64,000 nt of DNA. It comes from Acanthamoeba lenticulata. Taxonomy: Eukaryota > Discosea > Longamoebia > Acanthamoebidae. Location of the stretch: assembly GCA_002179805.1 (NCBI GenBank), contig NAVB01000136.1:41314-105313 (forward strand), given 5' to 3'. The notes under the pieces were generated by a model. It worked only from the letters and a program-made list of their open reading frames with translations. It searched no databases and was not told where the DNA came from. Shown one piece after another: positions 45,931 through 57,300 of the stretch; the first letter of the stretch is position 1; every line of letters begins with the position of its first letter. The translations under genes and the position numbers were made by a program.

Positions 45931-48152
45931 TCAGAGGAAGGTATCACAGATGGGCGCCGACACGTGGCCCTGGAAGAGGTAGGACGACAGGCTCTCTCCA
46001 AATATGTCATAGAGCTCTCGGTAGTGCGTCGCCAAGTCCGGCATGAGCTTGTCCAAAGCCGCCCGATGCTCGGGCGGTGGCACGACGGCTGCTGGCACGG
46101 GCGCTGGCTGCTGCGGCGGTTTACTGTCGGCGGCCGCAGTCGCGGATGTGTCCTTCTCCTTGCCTTTCTCCTTGTCTTGCTGTTGTTGTGTACTATCCTC
46201 GAGCTCCATCAACCCGTGACCATTGCTCTCTCCTTCCACCTTCACCTCCTTGGCGGGTCTGCCAGCCTGGGATGCGGCAGCGTGGGCTGCCGATGAACTC
46301 TGTGCGAGATAGCGCCCCGCCGCTTTCTGCACGTCCTCCATCAGTCATTCACCAAAATCATAAAATAAATAAAAGAATAATTCAATATTAATATAAATGC
46401 GCACCAGCAAAGCGCCATAGCACTTCTTGGCCTCGAGCCGACGGACAGAGTTGTTGCCGTTGAGCTCCGGCTCGAGGAGCTTGAGGTAGGACTTGAGGTT
46501 GGGCAGGATGAGCAGCTGAGTAACGTAGTGGCCGAGCGAGCTCAAGCCCACGATAGCTCCATAGTGAGTCGTGAGAGGCCGCGACAGATCCAGGAAGGCG
46601 TTGATCAGCGTCTTGGTGATGCGCGGCTGCAAGTTGGTGTAGGCCTTCCCAAACCTGTGTGCCTACCATCAGCATATTGATGAAGATAGGGATTGGAGAG
46701 GGGGAGAGCAAACCGCATGCAGATGAAGGCCACCAGGGAGGCGGCGTAGTCGCGCAGAGACCAGTGATCCTCGTTGGGATTCTCGCACAGGCGTCGACCC
46801 ACGAGGCACGTCAGGATGGGCGGCATCAGCTGGTGCAGCTGTAGTTTTCAAGATAAACCAAACAAGTTCATACGTATCAGAATAAATAAGAAAAAAATCT
46901 GATGAAGGCATGCAGGCTGTACGTAGGGTTCAATGTGGAGATGGTTGCTCTGCAGAAGTGCGCGGACCATGCGCATGAGGTTCTTCAGGTAGGCCAAGTT
47001 GTGCAGATTATGTGTCACCTGCAATGTTTACGGCGTGGGTGGGTCAGTCCGCCTCTTTGGCTTGTGACGGTAAGGATGAAAATGATGACGGTGAAGGGCA
47101 GCACCTCATCAGAGATAAACTGGGTGAAGTAGGGCAAGAGTTGTTGAATGCCCGGGTCGGTCGCCAGGCTGTTCAGCGCCGCTGTGGCGATCTTTTCGCT
47201 GGTGCCTGACGTGAAGTGTGGAAGAGGGAAAGTCAGGTGCCTGGCGTCAACGATCAACCCTCTTATCGAGGCGAGAAGTTCCAGGGACAGTGGTTACCCT
47301 TGACTGCCTTGGTGATCTTTTCATAGTAGAGCTGCAGCTCCTTGGACAGCGTGTGCTTGACAATGGGACGCACTTGCATGTCGTTCTCCGCCGTGGCCGT
47401 CCGCTTTCGCTTGAGCGCTAAAGAGAATGGTCGTCACCAACTAGCTGGCTTTGCAGGAGAAAGACCACAGGGCTCAGCGCGTACCAGCGTCGCCTGTGTC
47501 AACCTGGACGGTCGGGTTCTGAGGGATAGCCGGCTGCACGCCTTCCACCGCCAGCCAGTGCGCTGAGAGCGAGCTCTCGCGCGGAGCATCCGGCAAAGGC
47601 GCCGCAATGATGTCGCTAAAGTCCAGCTCTCGGTCATCAATGAAAAAGAGGTCCTTCGTGCCCACTGCAGCAAGACGGAAAACACCAACGTGTTGAGCCC
47701 AAGTGGCTTCTACCTCCAAGCAAGGGAAGCCGCTCCGTACCGGCCTTGACAAACTTGAGTGGCTCGTTGCCCGCGAAGCCATAAAGCGTCTGCGCGACAT
47801 GCCCAGTTGAATAACGCAAGCGGCGAAACGAGAAGCTCGTAAGAGGTGTGCGCCCAGGTGGGCAGGAAGGGGCACCTCCACGTTGCGCAGACGAAGCGCA
47901 TTGTTGACGTCCTCCGTGGTCATTTTGTCTCGCTTTGAATGTCGCATGAACTTGATCGCTTCCTGCAAGCAGCTTGAGCATGGGTGAAAGAGCATGGATC
48001 AGCATGCATTGTGCAATTACGCTCACCTGAATGATTTCACGCAAACGGTATTCTACATCGGATGCCAAGCCTGTGGCCACATCGTTGCTCAAGTTTTCAA
48101 TGCCCACGCTTTCAGCGATCACCTTGATCGAGTCGCGCGGCAAAAGGCTCAT
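45931..48152 (-). CDS. TAF6: TFIID subunit TAF6
   Basis: Ten exons (48027-48152, 47876-47962, 47741-47789, 47485-47664, 47298-47417, 47105-47205, 46923-47018, 46714-46838, 46405-46654, 45931-46326) give 509 aa. Residues 1-75 form the TAF6 histone fold (LLPRDSIKVIAESVGIENLS ... AIKFMRHSKRDKMTTEDVNN), which pairs with TAF9. TLYGFAGNEPLKFVKA and VGTKDLFFIDDRELDFSDII are the conserved TAF6 linker. The HEAT domain includes LHQLMPPILTCLVGRRLCEN and WSLRDYAASLVAFICMRFGK. The C-terminal exon is a Gln/Lys/Ala-rich tail. TAF6 is a core scaffold of TFIID in RNA polymerase II transcription (and often SAGA). The start is the ATG at 48152; a longer reading needs a GTG. Confidence 0.97.
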
Positions 48153-48333
48153 CTTTTCTTTGTGCCTAACGCCCACCGATGTCGCGATTCAACCAATTTG
48201 TTATTTTTTTTTCTTCTTCTCCTTTACCGTTAGTTTGTTTTCCTTTCTTTTACCTTGCAGAAAGAGTTTGATCTTTTCTCTGGCCAAGGCTGCAGAAGTT
48301 GTTGATTCAACATTTGTGTGCCAGCAACGACAA
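48153..48333. promoter_or_regulatory. Divergent promoter shared by TAF6 and TFIP11
   Basis: 181 bp separate the two start codons. The plus strand is T-rich (48195-48255) with TTTTTTTTCTTCTTC-like runs. A 5' leader intron for TFIP11 (acceptor near CTTGCAG at 48254) is possible. Confidence 0.45.
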
Positions 48334-51096
48334 ATGGAGCCGGACGCTAGCGACTATGCCGCGTTCAATCTCGACGCAGATTATGAGGGCGGCCAGTGGA
48401 TAGGCGGCGAATTCTTCCATGAAGGTGAGCGCAAGAAGCGAAAACTTACCAAAGAGGACCACCTTTACGGCGTGTTTAACGAGGAAGACGATGATGACGG
48501 CCGTGGACGCTCGCGTGGGCGTGGGCTGGGCAGCGGTGGTGCGGCATACTCCAAGAGCACATTCGTGGGCTTTGTGCCGGGCGGGAGATTCGAGGTGGGA
48601 TCCACCAAGGACACGGCCGAAGAGGAAGATGTGTACGACGACGACGCGTCTTCGCGGCCCGGCCTCGGCAGCGCCTCCCATCAAGAAGAACAGAGCGAGG
48701 AAGAGGAAGTGGAAGAGGAAGAAGAGGAAGATGAGTTTGCGCACGTGCGGCTGCCCACATCCTTTGGCGGCAATCGTCGTGGCCGCCGCGGCGACGACTC
48801 ACCACGATCGTCGTCGGACGGCGAGGCTGGCGGCGAGGCGGCGCCACCGTCAGCCTGGGGCAGCAACTACGGCTCGCGGCTGCTGGCCAAGATGGGCTGG
48901 ACGGGCGGCGGCATCAAGACCTCGACGGGCGAGGGCATCGACCGGCCCATTGAGGTGCGGCTGCGCGGCAAGGAGGGCCTGGGCTTCCACGGGGCCGAGA
49001 AAACGCAACAGCAGATCGAGATGGAGATGAAGCGGGCCGGGCGCCAGCCGGCCGATGCGGCCAAGAAGGAGAAGAAGGCGAAAAAGGCCGCCGGAGCCAA
49101 GAAAAAGAAGAAGGAGCCGGCCTGGAAGAAGAAGCTGATGGAGGGCGCCGACCTGCTGGACGGCGGCGTGAAGAAGGAGGAGGAAGAGGACGACATGGAC
49201 GTCGACGGGGCGGCGAAGCGGCGGCGCAAGGGCCGAGGGGGCAAGGTCTACAAGACGGCCGAGGAAATGCTGGCGGCGCGGCAAAAGGCCGGCGAGAAGC
49301 AGATCATCCTTGACATGACGCAGGCGCAGCCGCGCGTGCTGACCGACCTCAAGCAGGCCGCGGCCAAGGGCGGCCCGAAAGAGGCCGGCGCTGCGGGCAT
49401 GCCCGCGCCCGAGCTGCAGCACAACGTGCGGTTCTACGTGGAGATGAAGGAGATCGAGCTGCAGAACCTCGACCGGCGCATACGCCAGGAGGAGTCGACC
49501 AAGGACAAGCTGCGGCGACAGGAGGAACGGCTCCAGAAGAGCATCGACGCGCGGGCCGAGCAGATGAAGCGACTGAAGACGATCATGGAGATCGTCGACC
49601 GGTGTCAGGAGCGCATTCAAGCCAAGGACATGCCGCTGGAGACGCTCGAGAAGGTGTTTGATATGTTCCGCAACAAGTACGCGCGCGAGTACGAGGCCTA
49701 CAAGCTGTCGTCGCTGGCCTACTCGCTCGTCGGCCCGCTGGTCAAGGGCAAGATGGAGAGCTGGCAGCCACTCAAGGACCCGGGCCTGCTCGTCGAGCTC
49801 GTCACCACATGGCGCAAGATCCTGCGGCACGAGCCCGAGCGGGAAGAGACTCGTCACGACGGCGACGGCGTCGTCCACGACGAGCTGGCCGAGGGCATCC
49901 TGCGGCGCGGCGGGCCTCGCAGCGGTGGCGGCGGCGGCGGTGCGAGCGACATGTACAACAGGATGATCGTGGACATCGTGCTGCCGGTCATCCGGCGCGG
50001 CGTGATCAACGAGTGGGACCCGCGGGACGTCGAGGCCGGCCTCCGGCTCGTGCGGCTGTGGGCCCCGCCCGTGCTCACGCGCGAGGCCTACGAGAACCTG
50101 ATGATGCACTTTATCTTCCCCAAGATCGCGCGGGCGGTCGACGCGTGGAACCCACGACAGGACACGGTGCCCATCCACGCGTGGCTCCAGCCGTGGCTGC
50201 CCTTCATGCGCAAGCAGATGGAGTCGCTGTTCCCTACCGTGCGGCAGAAGCTGGCCGCGGCGCTGGTCGAGTGGCATCCATCAGACGCGTCGGCGCACGC
50301 CATCCTCGTGCCCTGGCAGGGCGTGTTTGACGCCGCCGGCATGGATTCCCTGCTGGGCCGGTCGATCCTGCCCAAGCTCATCCTGTGCCTGCGCGAGCTC
50401 GTCATCAACCCGCTGCAGCAGAGCCTGGATCGGTTCCACTGGGCCATGGCCTGGGTGGACTTCATCCCGCCGGCCACCTTCATTCCGCTGCTCGAGATGG
50501 AGTTCTTCCCCAAGTGGTACGCCGTGCTGGCCAACTGGCTCGGCTCCGCGGCACCCAACTTTGAGGAGGTGTCCAAGTGGTACTCGGGCTGGAAGCAGCT
50601 CTTCCCAGCCACGCTCCAGGCCCACCCGCGCATGCAGGCCCTCTTCAACCACGCCCTCGAGATCATGAACTACCACGTCCAGCGCATCATGGCCGGCGGT
50701 TTCACCAACGCCCCGCCGCCGCCGCTTCAGCCTTTGGCCGCGTCGCTCCCGCCCCTGGTCACGCCGTCGACAGCCAAACCGACCGCAGCCCCGACGGCAC
50801 GCCCATCATCGTCTTCGTCAGCAGCGGCGAGCGCCACGCCGTCTTCCTCGTCGTCGTCGTCGACGACAGGCAGCAAGGAGCCAACGATGCGCGAGGTGGT
50901 GAGCCGCTGGGCCGAGGACAACGACATCCTCTTCATGCCGCAGAACCGCATGCACGACGGCAAGCAGGTCTACTCCTTTGGCAAGCTCGCCGTCTACGTC
51001 GACAAAGACCTCGTCTTTGCGCCACCAGCCACCGGCTCGCCGGTGGACAAGTGGTTGCCGGTAAGCTTCGACGAGCTCTTGGCGCGAGGCCGTTGA
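48334..51096 (+). CDS. TFIP11: Tuftelin-interacting protein 11 (TFIP11/Ntr1), G-patch spliceosome disassembly factor
   Basis: One exon, 920 aa. The N-terminal TFIP motif has ADYEGGQWIGGEFF and DHLYGVFN. The G-patch at about residues 180-225 reads YGSRLLAKMGWTGGGIKTST and EGLGFHGAEKT. A Lys-rich segment follows, then the GCFC domain (MYNRMIVDIVLPVIRRGVIN, LRLVRLWAPPVLTREAYENL, and WLPFMRKQMESLFP). The C-terminal part has SRWAEDNDILFMPQNR. TFIP11/Ntr1 uses its G-patch to stimulate the DEAH helicase DHX15/Prp43 and release the intron-lariat spliceosome. That fits an intron-dense genome, although this gene itself has no coding intron. ATG 48334 opens the conserved N-terminus; the frame remains open upstream but without similarity. 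Confidence 0.96.
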   Translation: MEPDASDYAAFNLDADYEGGQWIGGEFFHEGERKKRKLTKEDHLYGVFNEEDDDDGRGRSRGRGLGSGGAAYSKSTFVGFVPGGRFEVGSTKDTAEEEDVYDDDASSRPGLGSASHQEEQSEEEEVEEEEEEDEFAHVRLPTSFGGNRRGRRGDDSPRSSSDGEAGGEAAPPSAWGSNYGSRLLAKMGWTGGGIKTSTGEGIDRPIEVRLRGKEGLGFHGAEKTQQQIEMEMKRAGRQPADAAKKEKKAKKAAGAKKKKKEPAWKKKLMEGADLLDGGVKKEEEEDDMDVDGAAKRRRKGRGGKVYKTAEEMLAARQKAGEKQIILDMTQAQPRVLTDLKQAAAKGGPKEAGAAGMPAPELQHNVRFYVEMKEIELQNLDRRIRQEESTKDKLRRQEERLQKSIDARAEQMKRLKTIMEIVDRCQERIQAKDMPLETLEKVFDMFRNKYAREYEAYKLSSLAYSLVGPLVKGKMESWQPLKDPGLLVELVTTWRKILRHEPEREETRHDGDGVVHDELAEGILRRGGPRSGGGGGGASDMYNRMIVDIVLPVIRRGVINEWDPRDVEAGLRLVRLWAPPVLTREAYENLMMHFIFPKIARAVDAWNPRQDTVPIHAWLQPWLPFMRKQMESLFPTVRQKLAAALVEWHPSDASAHAILVPWQGVFDAAGMDSLLGRSILPKLILCLRELVINPLQQSLDRFHWAMAWVDFIPPATFIPLLEMEFFPKWYAVLANWLGSAAPNFEEVSKWYSGWKQLFPATLQAHPRMQALFNHALEIMNYHVQRIMAGGFTNAPPPPLQPLAASLPPLVTPSTAKPTAAPTARPSSSSSAAASATPSSSSSSSTTGSKEPTMREVVSRWAEDNDILFMPQNRMHDGKQVYSFGKLAVYVDKDLVFAPPATGSPVDKWLPVSFDELLARGR

Positions 51097-51310
51097 GCAA
51101 GAAGAAGACGTTTCGATCACCATCGCCATCAGTAAATGCAGCTGTTCACGTTGTCGTTTTTTGTTTTTATCGTCTCCTCTGGTTGGCTGTCTCTTTTGGA
51201 TTCCGGAGCCAGCTGGCGGCATTGTCCGTTCCGTTCCGGAACGGAAACCTCGTCGCCGGCAGCTCGGGGTGAGGACAACGCGAGAGCAGCTTTAACTCTT
51301 CCGGGCAAGC

Positions 51311-52925
51311 ATGGACACCGCCAAGGCTCTGCTTTGCCTCTTCTTGTTGGCCCTTTTGGGCGTCGTATCGGGTACACCTCTCCTTTCGTTTTCGCTCTCG
51401 AAAGAACGAAGCGTGACGAAAGGGGAGGATAGGAGCCAAGTTGTTCGAGTGTCATTTGCCTGCGGTGTCCGTGGAGCAGACCAAGAAGGGAGAAGGCGGC
51501 CTCACTGCGTTCGAAGTGGAGCGGCATCTGCGGTCCGCTGCAGCCTTTGTTGACCCTCGCAGCGTCTATTGGTCCTGGTGCGTCAAGCGTGCATCTCCTT
51601 TTCTTACAATTTATTTTTTATTTTTTAATGTTCAGTTCTTATTGCTCAACCTGCCCCCAACACAACCTGGCAGCATCGATGGACGCTCGGCCAATCCACA
51701 ACTCAGCACGCCTGGTGGCGACTCGGGCGAGTTTATCGTAGCTCTGGCGGTCTACGAGCGAGAACTGCAGAAGGTGGATCCCTCGGCTGCGCTCACCCGT
51801 GACTCCGTGCGCGACCTCCTGGACTCGTACTTGGGAAACGTGAACCGCGTCCGGCGATGGTACCTGCACTCTGACGAGGTGCGCACCCAAAGCCCATGGA
51901 TGTCACCTGAAAGAAAAAACTCGTTCTCATGAGCGTCGGTTGGCTCAGGCAACACTGGCCAAGCTGCGCCTGGCTCTCAACGACTCCAGCTTTGACCCGA
52001 GCGGACCCGTTCCCGCCGAGCAGCAGGAAGCGGCGCTCGCGCTGCTGTTGCAGCCCGAGTATGTGGGCTGCCCACACCTCCGGCTCATGATGGAGCAGCC
52101 GGACAAGTACAAGGTCAAATCACCGGCCTCTGTTGTGCGCTGCTTGTACACCATCCATGCTGACGTCAGCACGCGGGACATCAGGTGCGGGAGGACATCA
52201 CCCGATGGTACTTGGCTGCGTTCTACGACTTCATGTGGAACCACGAAGTCGGTGCCAAGTTTGATCACATCACGGATTTCGAGGAGCTTGACGGCGACCA
52301 CAACGAGCGGGCCATCGTTCGGCTCTTCCCCAACTATGAACGTGTCGCAAGCCGCACTAAAAGCTCAGAGGTGCTGCGCAACTTCATCCCACAGCACGCG
52401 CTTGTGCTGACAACCACTCACGCGATTCGCACCACAAACGCGAACACAGTGCATGGCCAAAGCTCCCTTGATTGCGCCCAAGACCAACAAGGACTCGATG
52501 TTCATCTACCATGAAGGCTTTGTTGAAATGGGGCTCCGTCGCGACCTTGCCATTTTCTTCACTGGGCGGCTCCAGAACAGCGTCATCGATCATTTCCTTG
52601 AGGAGGTGCGTCGGGTGGTGCCACAAGTGCTCTTTTGGGCTTCTGACCTGAAAGTCTTGTGAGGCAGATGGGCGAGCTGGTCAACAAACAAATGGACTTG
52701 ACAACGTCAGCCAGCGGCACCCCGCAGACGGCCTACGTCGCCGAGCTGCTCATCGATGAACCTGATGCTTGGGAGCCTCCTCTGCCTGAGGGCGAGAGTG
52801 GCCTCGTGGCGTTCTCCCTTTTGCTGCTGGCCTCCTTTGGTGTTTTACTTGCTGGCACTATTGTCATCGGCTGCAAGCGCAGGCGAGAGGAAGAAGGGAG
52901 ATATGATAGTTTTGAACACTTATAA
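51311..52925 (+). CDS. Type I membrane protein of unknown function
   Basis: Seven exons (51311-51371, 51433-51577, 51674-51878, 51949-52113, 52185-52370, 52450-52605, 52668-52925) give 391 aa with consistent phases. A signal peptide (KALLCLFLLALLGVVSG) precedes an ectodomain of about 310 residues that is mainly helical: VEQTKKGEGGLTAFEVERHL, ALTRDSVRDLLDSYLGNVNR, ITRWYLAAFYDFMWNHEVGA, then SMFIYHEGFVEMGLRRDLAI. One transmembrane span (LVAFSLLLLASFGVLLAGTI) is followed by a short basic tail (KRRREEEGR). I do not recognise the family and see no enzyme motif. An ectodomain anchored by one span suggests a cell-surface or lysosomal protein. The second exon was placed at GGATAG|GAGCC because it restores the reading of the whole block. 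Confidence 0.75.
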
Positions 52926-53178
52926 AAAAACCTTAAAACCTTAAAACGAGAATAAACCGGCAAAAATGGTTCAAATCCGCTGCTGCTTTGTCGCTCATTT
53001 TCTAATTGGCAGATTAATTTCTGCGCCGCTATTCGCGGGCAGACCGTGACCCTTCCCGAGGGTGTCGGCGAGAGGTGTGGAGAGTCACTACTTAAGCCTG
53101 TGCCAGCTGCCCAGCTTTTCAGCACCAACCAACAGCAACAACAGCTCTTCACTTCTCAACAGAACCACTCAAAACCAA

Positions 53179-53835
53179 ATGTCGGCTTCTGACGCTCCTC
53201 AATTCACTCTCTGGACTCACGGCGGTGGTCCCAATGGCTGGAAGGTGGCTGCCCTGCTGAAGGAGCTCGGCCTCACCTACGAATCCAAGTACATTGACTT
53301 CGCCAACAAGCCCGCCGAGTTCCTCGCCATCCAGCCCAACGGCCGCATTCCTGCGCTAGTCGACCACCACCGCGGCGACAAGACCGTGTGGGAGTCGGTT
53401 GCCGTTCTGCTCTACCTCGAGCACCACTACGACAAGGACAACAAGTTCTGGTTCACCGACGCCGACGAGATCGCCGATGCCCACCAGTGGCTCCTCTTCC
53501 AGGCCTCAGGCATCGGTCCCTACTTTGGCCAGAAGGCGTGGTTCTCCAACTTCCACCCAGAGAAGCTGCCGTCGGCCATCGAGCGCTACGAGAAGGAGAT
53601 CTACCGAGTATTGGGCGTGCTCGAGGGCCACCTCGAGGGCAAGGACTGGTTTGTGGGCAACAAGTACAGCATCGTCGACATCAACAATTACCCCTGGCTC
53701 TCCCTGGTCCCCTGGCTTGTAGGTGCTGAGGCACTGGACAAGTTTCCTCGTGTTAAGGCCTACATCGAGCGCTTGTCTCAGCAAAAGGGCATCAAGGAGG
53801 CCTATGCCGACAAGGCCGCGCTCACCAAGCATTAA
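53179..53835 (+). CDS. Glutathione S-transferase (Ure2p/theta-like)
   Basis: One exon, 218 aa. The N-terminal thioredoxin fold has FTLWTHGGGPNGWKVAALLK, FLAIQPNGRIPALVD (the cis-Pro NGRIPAL motif) and WESVAVLLYLEHHYD, where the ES pair binds the glutamyl part of glutathione. The all-helical C-domain includes FGQKAWFSNFHPEKLPSAIE and the folding-box Asp in NKYSIVDINNYPWL. The pattern G-PN-WKV-LLKELGL-YE-K-IDF is that of fungal and bacterial Ure2p-like/GTT enzymes. It is a cytosolic enzyme conjugating or reducing with glutathione; substrates are not evident. Confidence 0.93.
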   Translation: MSASDAPQFTLWTHGGGPNGWKVAALLKELGLTYESKYIDFANKPAEFLAIQPNGRIPALVDHHRGDKTVWESVAVLLYLEHHYDKDNKFWFTDADEIADAHQWLLFQASGIGPYFGQKAWFSNFHPEKLPSAIERYEKEIYRVLGVLEGHLEGKDWFVGNKYSIVDINNYPWLSLVPWLVGAEALDKFPRVKAYIERLSQQKGIKEAYADKAALTKH

Positions 53836-54361
53836 CTGAACAACTTTATCATAAACACACTATATAGTCTCTCTCTCTCTCTCATTTTCCATCACAACCA
53901 AAAGGACTTGACCTTCCTCTCAAGCTTGGGCTAAGCAGGGTCCTCTCTTGCGTCACTGCGCACACTCCGGGAGACGTCAGCCAGCGAGAGGTGAATGAAA
54001 AGACAAATATGTCTGTCAAGTGCCCTTTTTACACCTGTCGTTCCGGCTGACCACTGGCTCGGGTAGAATGGCGGGTAAGTTCTTTCTGTTCCCACGCTTG
54101 TCAGGAATTCTCTGTCAAGCACAAGCTTGGTCGCTAAGCTACTTGGTCTCGTTGCGGCCGAGCTACAACGTCACATTGTCAACAGGAAGCTCTTCACCGG
54201 TGTGCATGAACAAAACGGTGGTCGTGAGCACAGCGCAACCGGACTGATGGCAACTCAGTGACGTGACCTCTTGCTGAGATAAAAAAGCTGGTTATTTCCT
54301 TTGCATCAGTTTCTTTCCACTTCAGTCCCCCACAGCTCTTTCACTCTACAAGGCCGCACAC
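53836..54361. other. Intergenic region between GST and receptor kinase genes
   Basis: 526 bp. It holds a short CT dinucleotide run (53868-53883), GATAAAAAAGC at about 54275 that could be a TATA-like element of the receptor gene, and no recognisable gene. Confidence 0.5.
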
Positions 54362-57300
54362 ATGGCGACTGCCAACCGATCCAGTAGATGCATCACCTTT
54401 GTAGGGCTTCTTCTCCTCTTGCTTGCGCACAGCGCCACTATCCACGGTTCGCGGGCCGCATTCTCGTTTCCACACATGAGAACATTATTCTTATTCTTAA
54501 AAAATTTAATGGCCCACAGGAGCACTCAGCACGCGCCTGTATGGCGACGGAACGGCCAACTCGGCAGTTATGATGCGTGCATGGGCCGATCGATACACCT
54601 ACGTCCGTGACGACGTTAGGTACATCTTTTAGTCTATCGGTTTGATTCTCCCCGTGATTGAATTCAGTAATCTAATGCGTTACGTGGTCAGCATCTCGTA
54701 TGCTGGAAGTGGCTCGACCGCAGCTCTCGATGCTTATGCACGTCATGCAGTGGTATGTAAACCTCTACTTTTTCTTTCGATGTCCTTGTTCCTCTTCCCT
54801 CTTCCCGTCGTTGACACAAGCGCGTTCCCCACAACAATAGGACTTCGTGGGGTCGGATCGGGCGGTGCCAGCGCATTTCGGTCAAGACGGCGACATCCTT
54901 CAGTTTCCACTCTATGGGCAGGCCATGGTGCTGACCTATCACCTGGACACCCTCAACAACGCCTCCGACCCCTTCCTTGTACCTACTGCTTCCCCCCCCC
55001 CTCTCCCTCTCCTCCTCCGGCGCATATGTCGCTAACGCAGCGCACATGGTCATCAGGTGCTGGACCGGGAGACGGTGGGCCTCATCTGGGCGGGCAACAT
55101 CACCATGTGGAACGACTCGCGCATCACCGCCCTCAATCCGGCCATCGCCTCCAAGCTGCCCAAGACCGCCATCCTCCTGGGCTTCAACGACAATAACGTC
55201 ATCTCGACCTCAGCCGTCTTCCAAGTGGCTCTCTCTCGCTTCAGCGACGTGTTTCGCGACGCTTTTGCTGCGGCCAACAGCACGTTCGCCGGCATGGCGC
55301 CCGCTCTGTCTGGGAGGGCAGTTGATGCCGGCACAACCAGTGCTCGCATCACATGGCTCAAGGTTCCCCTGCTTGCTTACTTGTGCGTGTGTGGTCCTTG
55401 CGTGTTGTTGCTTACAAGGTTGACACACCAACAGAACACGCCCAATGGCATGACGTTCGTGCGTAAGGGCGATTGCGACTCCGCAGGCATTCCGTGGGTC
55501 AACATGATCAACAAGGCTGGCCACCTGGTTGTTCCCGGTGTGGACTCGGTCCAGGGCGCCATCGGCCAGTTCACCGACGCTTACAGCGCGGGCAACCTGA
55601 CAGTGGACATTTCCGACGCTGGAGGCAACGACTCATGGCCGCTGGCCTACACGACCTTCATCCTGCTCAACCGGAGCATCACGGCGCTGGACTGCACCAA
55701 CATCGAGGAGCTCATCCGTTTCATCGCCTGGGTCCAGACCAACGACGCGTACCCCTTTGCCCTCTCCTGCCGCTGCGCTCATTGAGGCCTCGTCCGCTGA
55801 CATGACCGCATCACGCCAGGGCGTCGTCGTTGGCCATCACCGATGGCTACGTGCCCATCCCGGAGAGCGTGCGCAAGGACATCCTGGACCTGTTCCCGCA
55901 CATCCTGTGCAACGGCCAACCAGCGCTCAACGCGTCGTTCCTCATTGGTGCCGGCCCGCCGCTGCCCATCTACACGGCCTGGGCCGTGGGCCAGTCGACC
56001 AGCACCGCGACGATCAAGTACTTTGAGGCCACGTCACTGCAAGCCAAGAGCCAGCTGCAGACCTTTGATGAACAATTCGGCACGACGAGCAACGGCCTTG
56101 CCGAGGAGTGGTACACGGCCGTGCCCGACGTGGCTCTTACGCCGGCCGTCGTTTACGCCGTCGTCCCCGGTACGTCCGCGGTCCTCGAGACCTCGAGGCG
56201 CCTTGCTTTGCCGACGCTGATTTCGTCAATGTCAAATGACAGGCTACTACTTGACGGAGCTGATCTCGCGAGGACTCAAGCTAGTGCTCAACGCCGAAGT
56301 GCTGTCGGGCATCTTCCTGGGCAACATCACCATGTGGAACGACTCGCAAATCCAGAGCATCAACTCGCCGGCCGCGGCGGCGGCCCTGCCCGCACGTCCC
56401 ATCCGCATCATCACCCAGTCGACCAGCTCGATCACCAAGCAGATGTTCACTACCATGTTGGCCGCGTTGGTGCCCGAATTTGCCGCAAAGGTGCGCTTCG
56501 TCTGTATTACATTTTCGATGGAAGGTACAGCTCAACCAACCGTGGATCGGGCACTACCAGGTGACTCCGTCGGATATGACGACCTTCCCGACCGACTCGT
56601 TCAACACGTCGCTCCAAGCAGAGACCTACTCGGGCATGGTTGACCTTATGGGCAGCACCCCCGACGGCCTGGCCTTCATCAACCTCTACGACGCTCTTCT
56701 CGTACGTTGTCGCCACTCGCAACATGAACAAGGTTGGACTGTTTTGCTCACGCTTAACTGAAATCCATTGGACAGACGCCCACGATTGACTGGGCCAGCC
56801 TGCCCAACAAAGCAGGCGTGGTGGTGCAGCCCAACACGACGACCATCATGAGCGCCCTGAGCAACTACCTGACCACCACGGACCCGGCCCACCAGGACTT
56901 CCAGAACATCGTCCTCAGTACGTACAACCCGCTTAGCCCATCGATGAGGGGCGTAGTGCGTCAGCTGACGGCCCTTGGGTGCAGGCGACCCGATCGACAG
57001 CTGGCCGCTGGTGACCTTTGGCTCGTTCCTCTTCCGCAGCCAGACCATGGAGGACTGCACCAAGGCCGCCGCGCTGGCCTCCTTTCTCCTCTACACGCAG
57101 ACCGCCCCCGAGGCCAAGGAATCGGCCGACCGGCAGGGCTTCATCGTGGCGGCCGGCGCCAATGAGGGCCTCAAGCGGCGGTTCTTCAAGCAGCTGAAGG
57201 CCTTCACGTGCGACGGCGTGGCCGTGAGCTCCGTGGCCAACTGCATCACCGATGCCGGCGACCTCTGCTCCGATGCCGGCTCGTGCGTGGACAACGTGTG

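Noticed and set aside
48850..50277. A 475-codon minus-strand frame opposite TFIP11
   Set aside because: Codon-bias shadow; no conserved motifs and fully overlapped by the TFIP11 GCFC domain.
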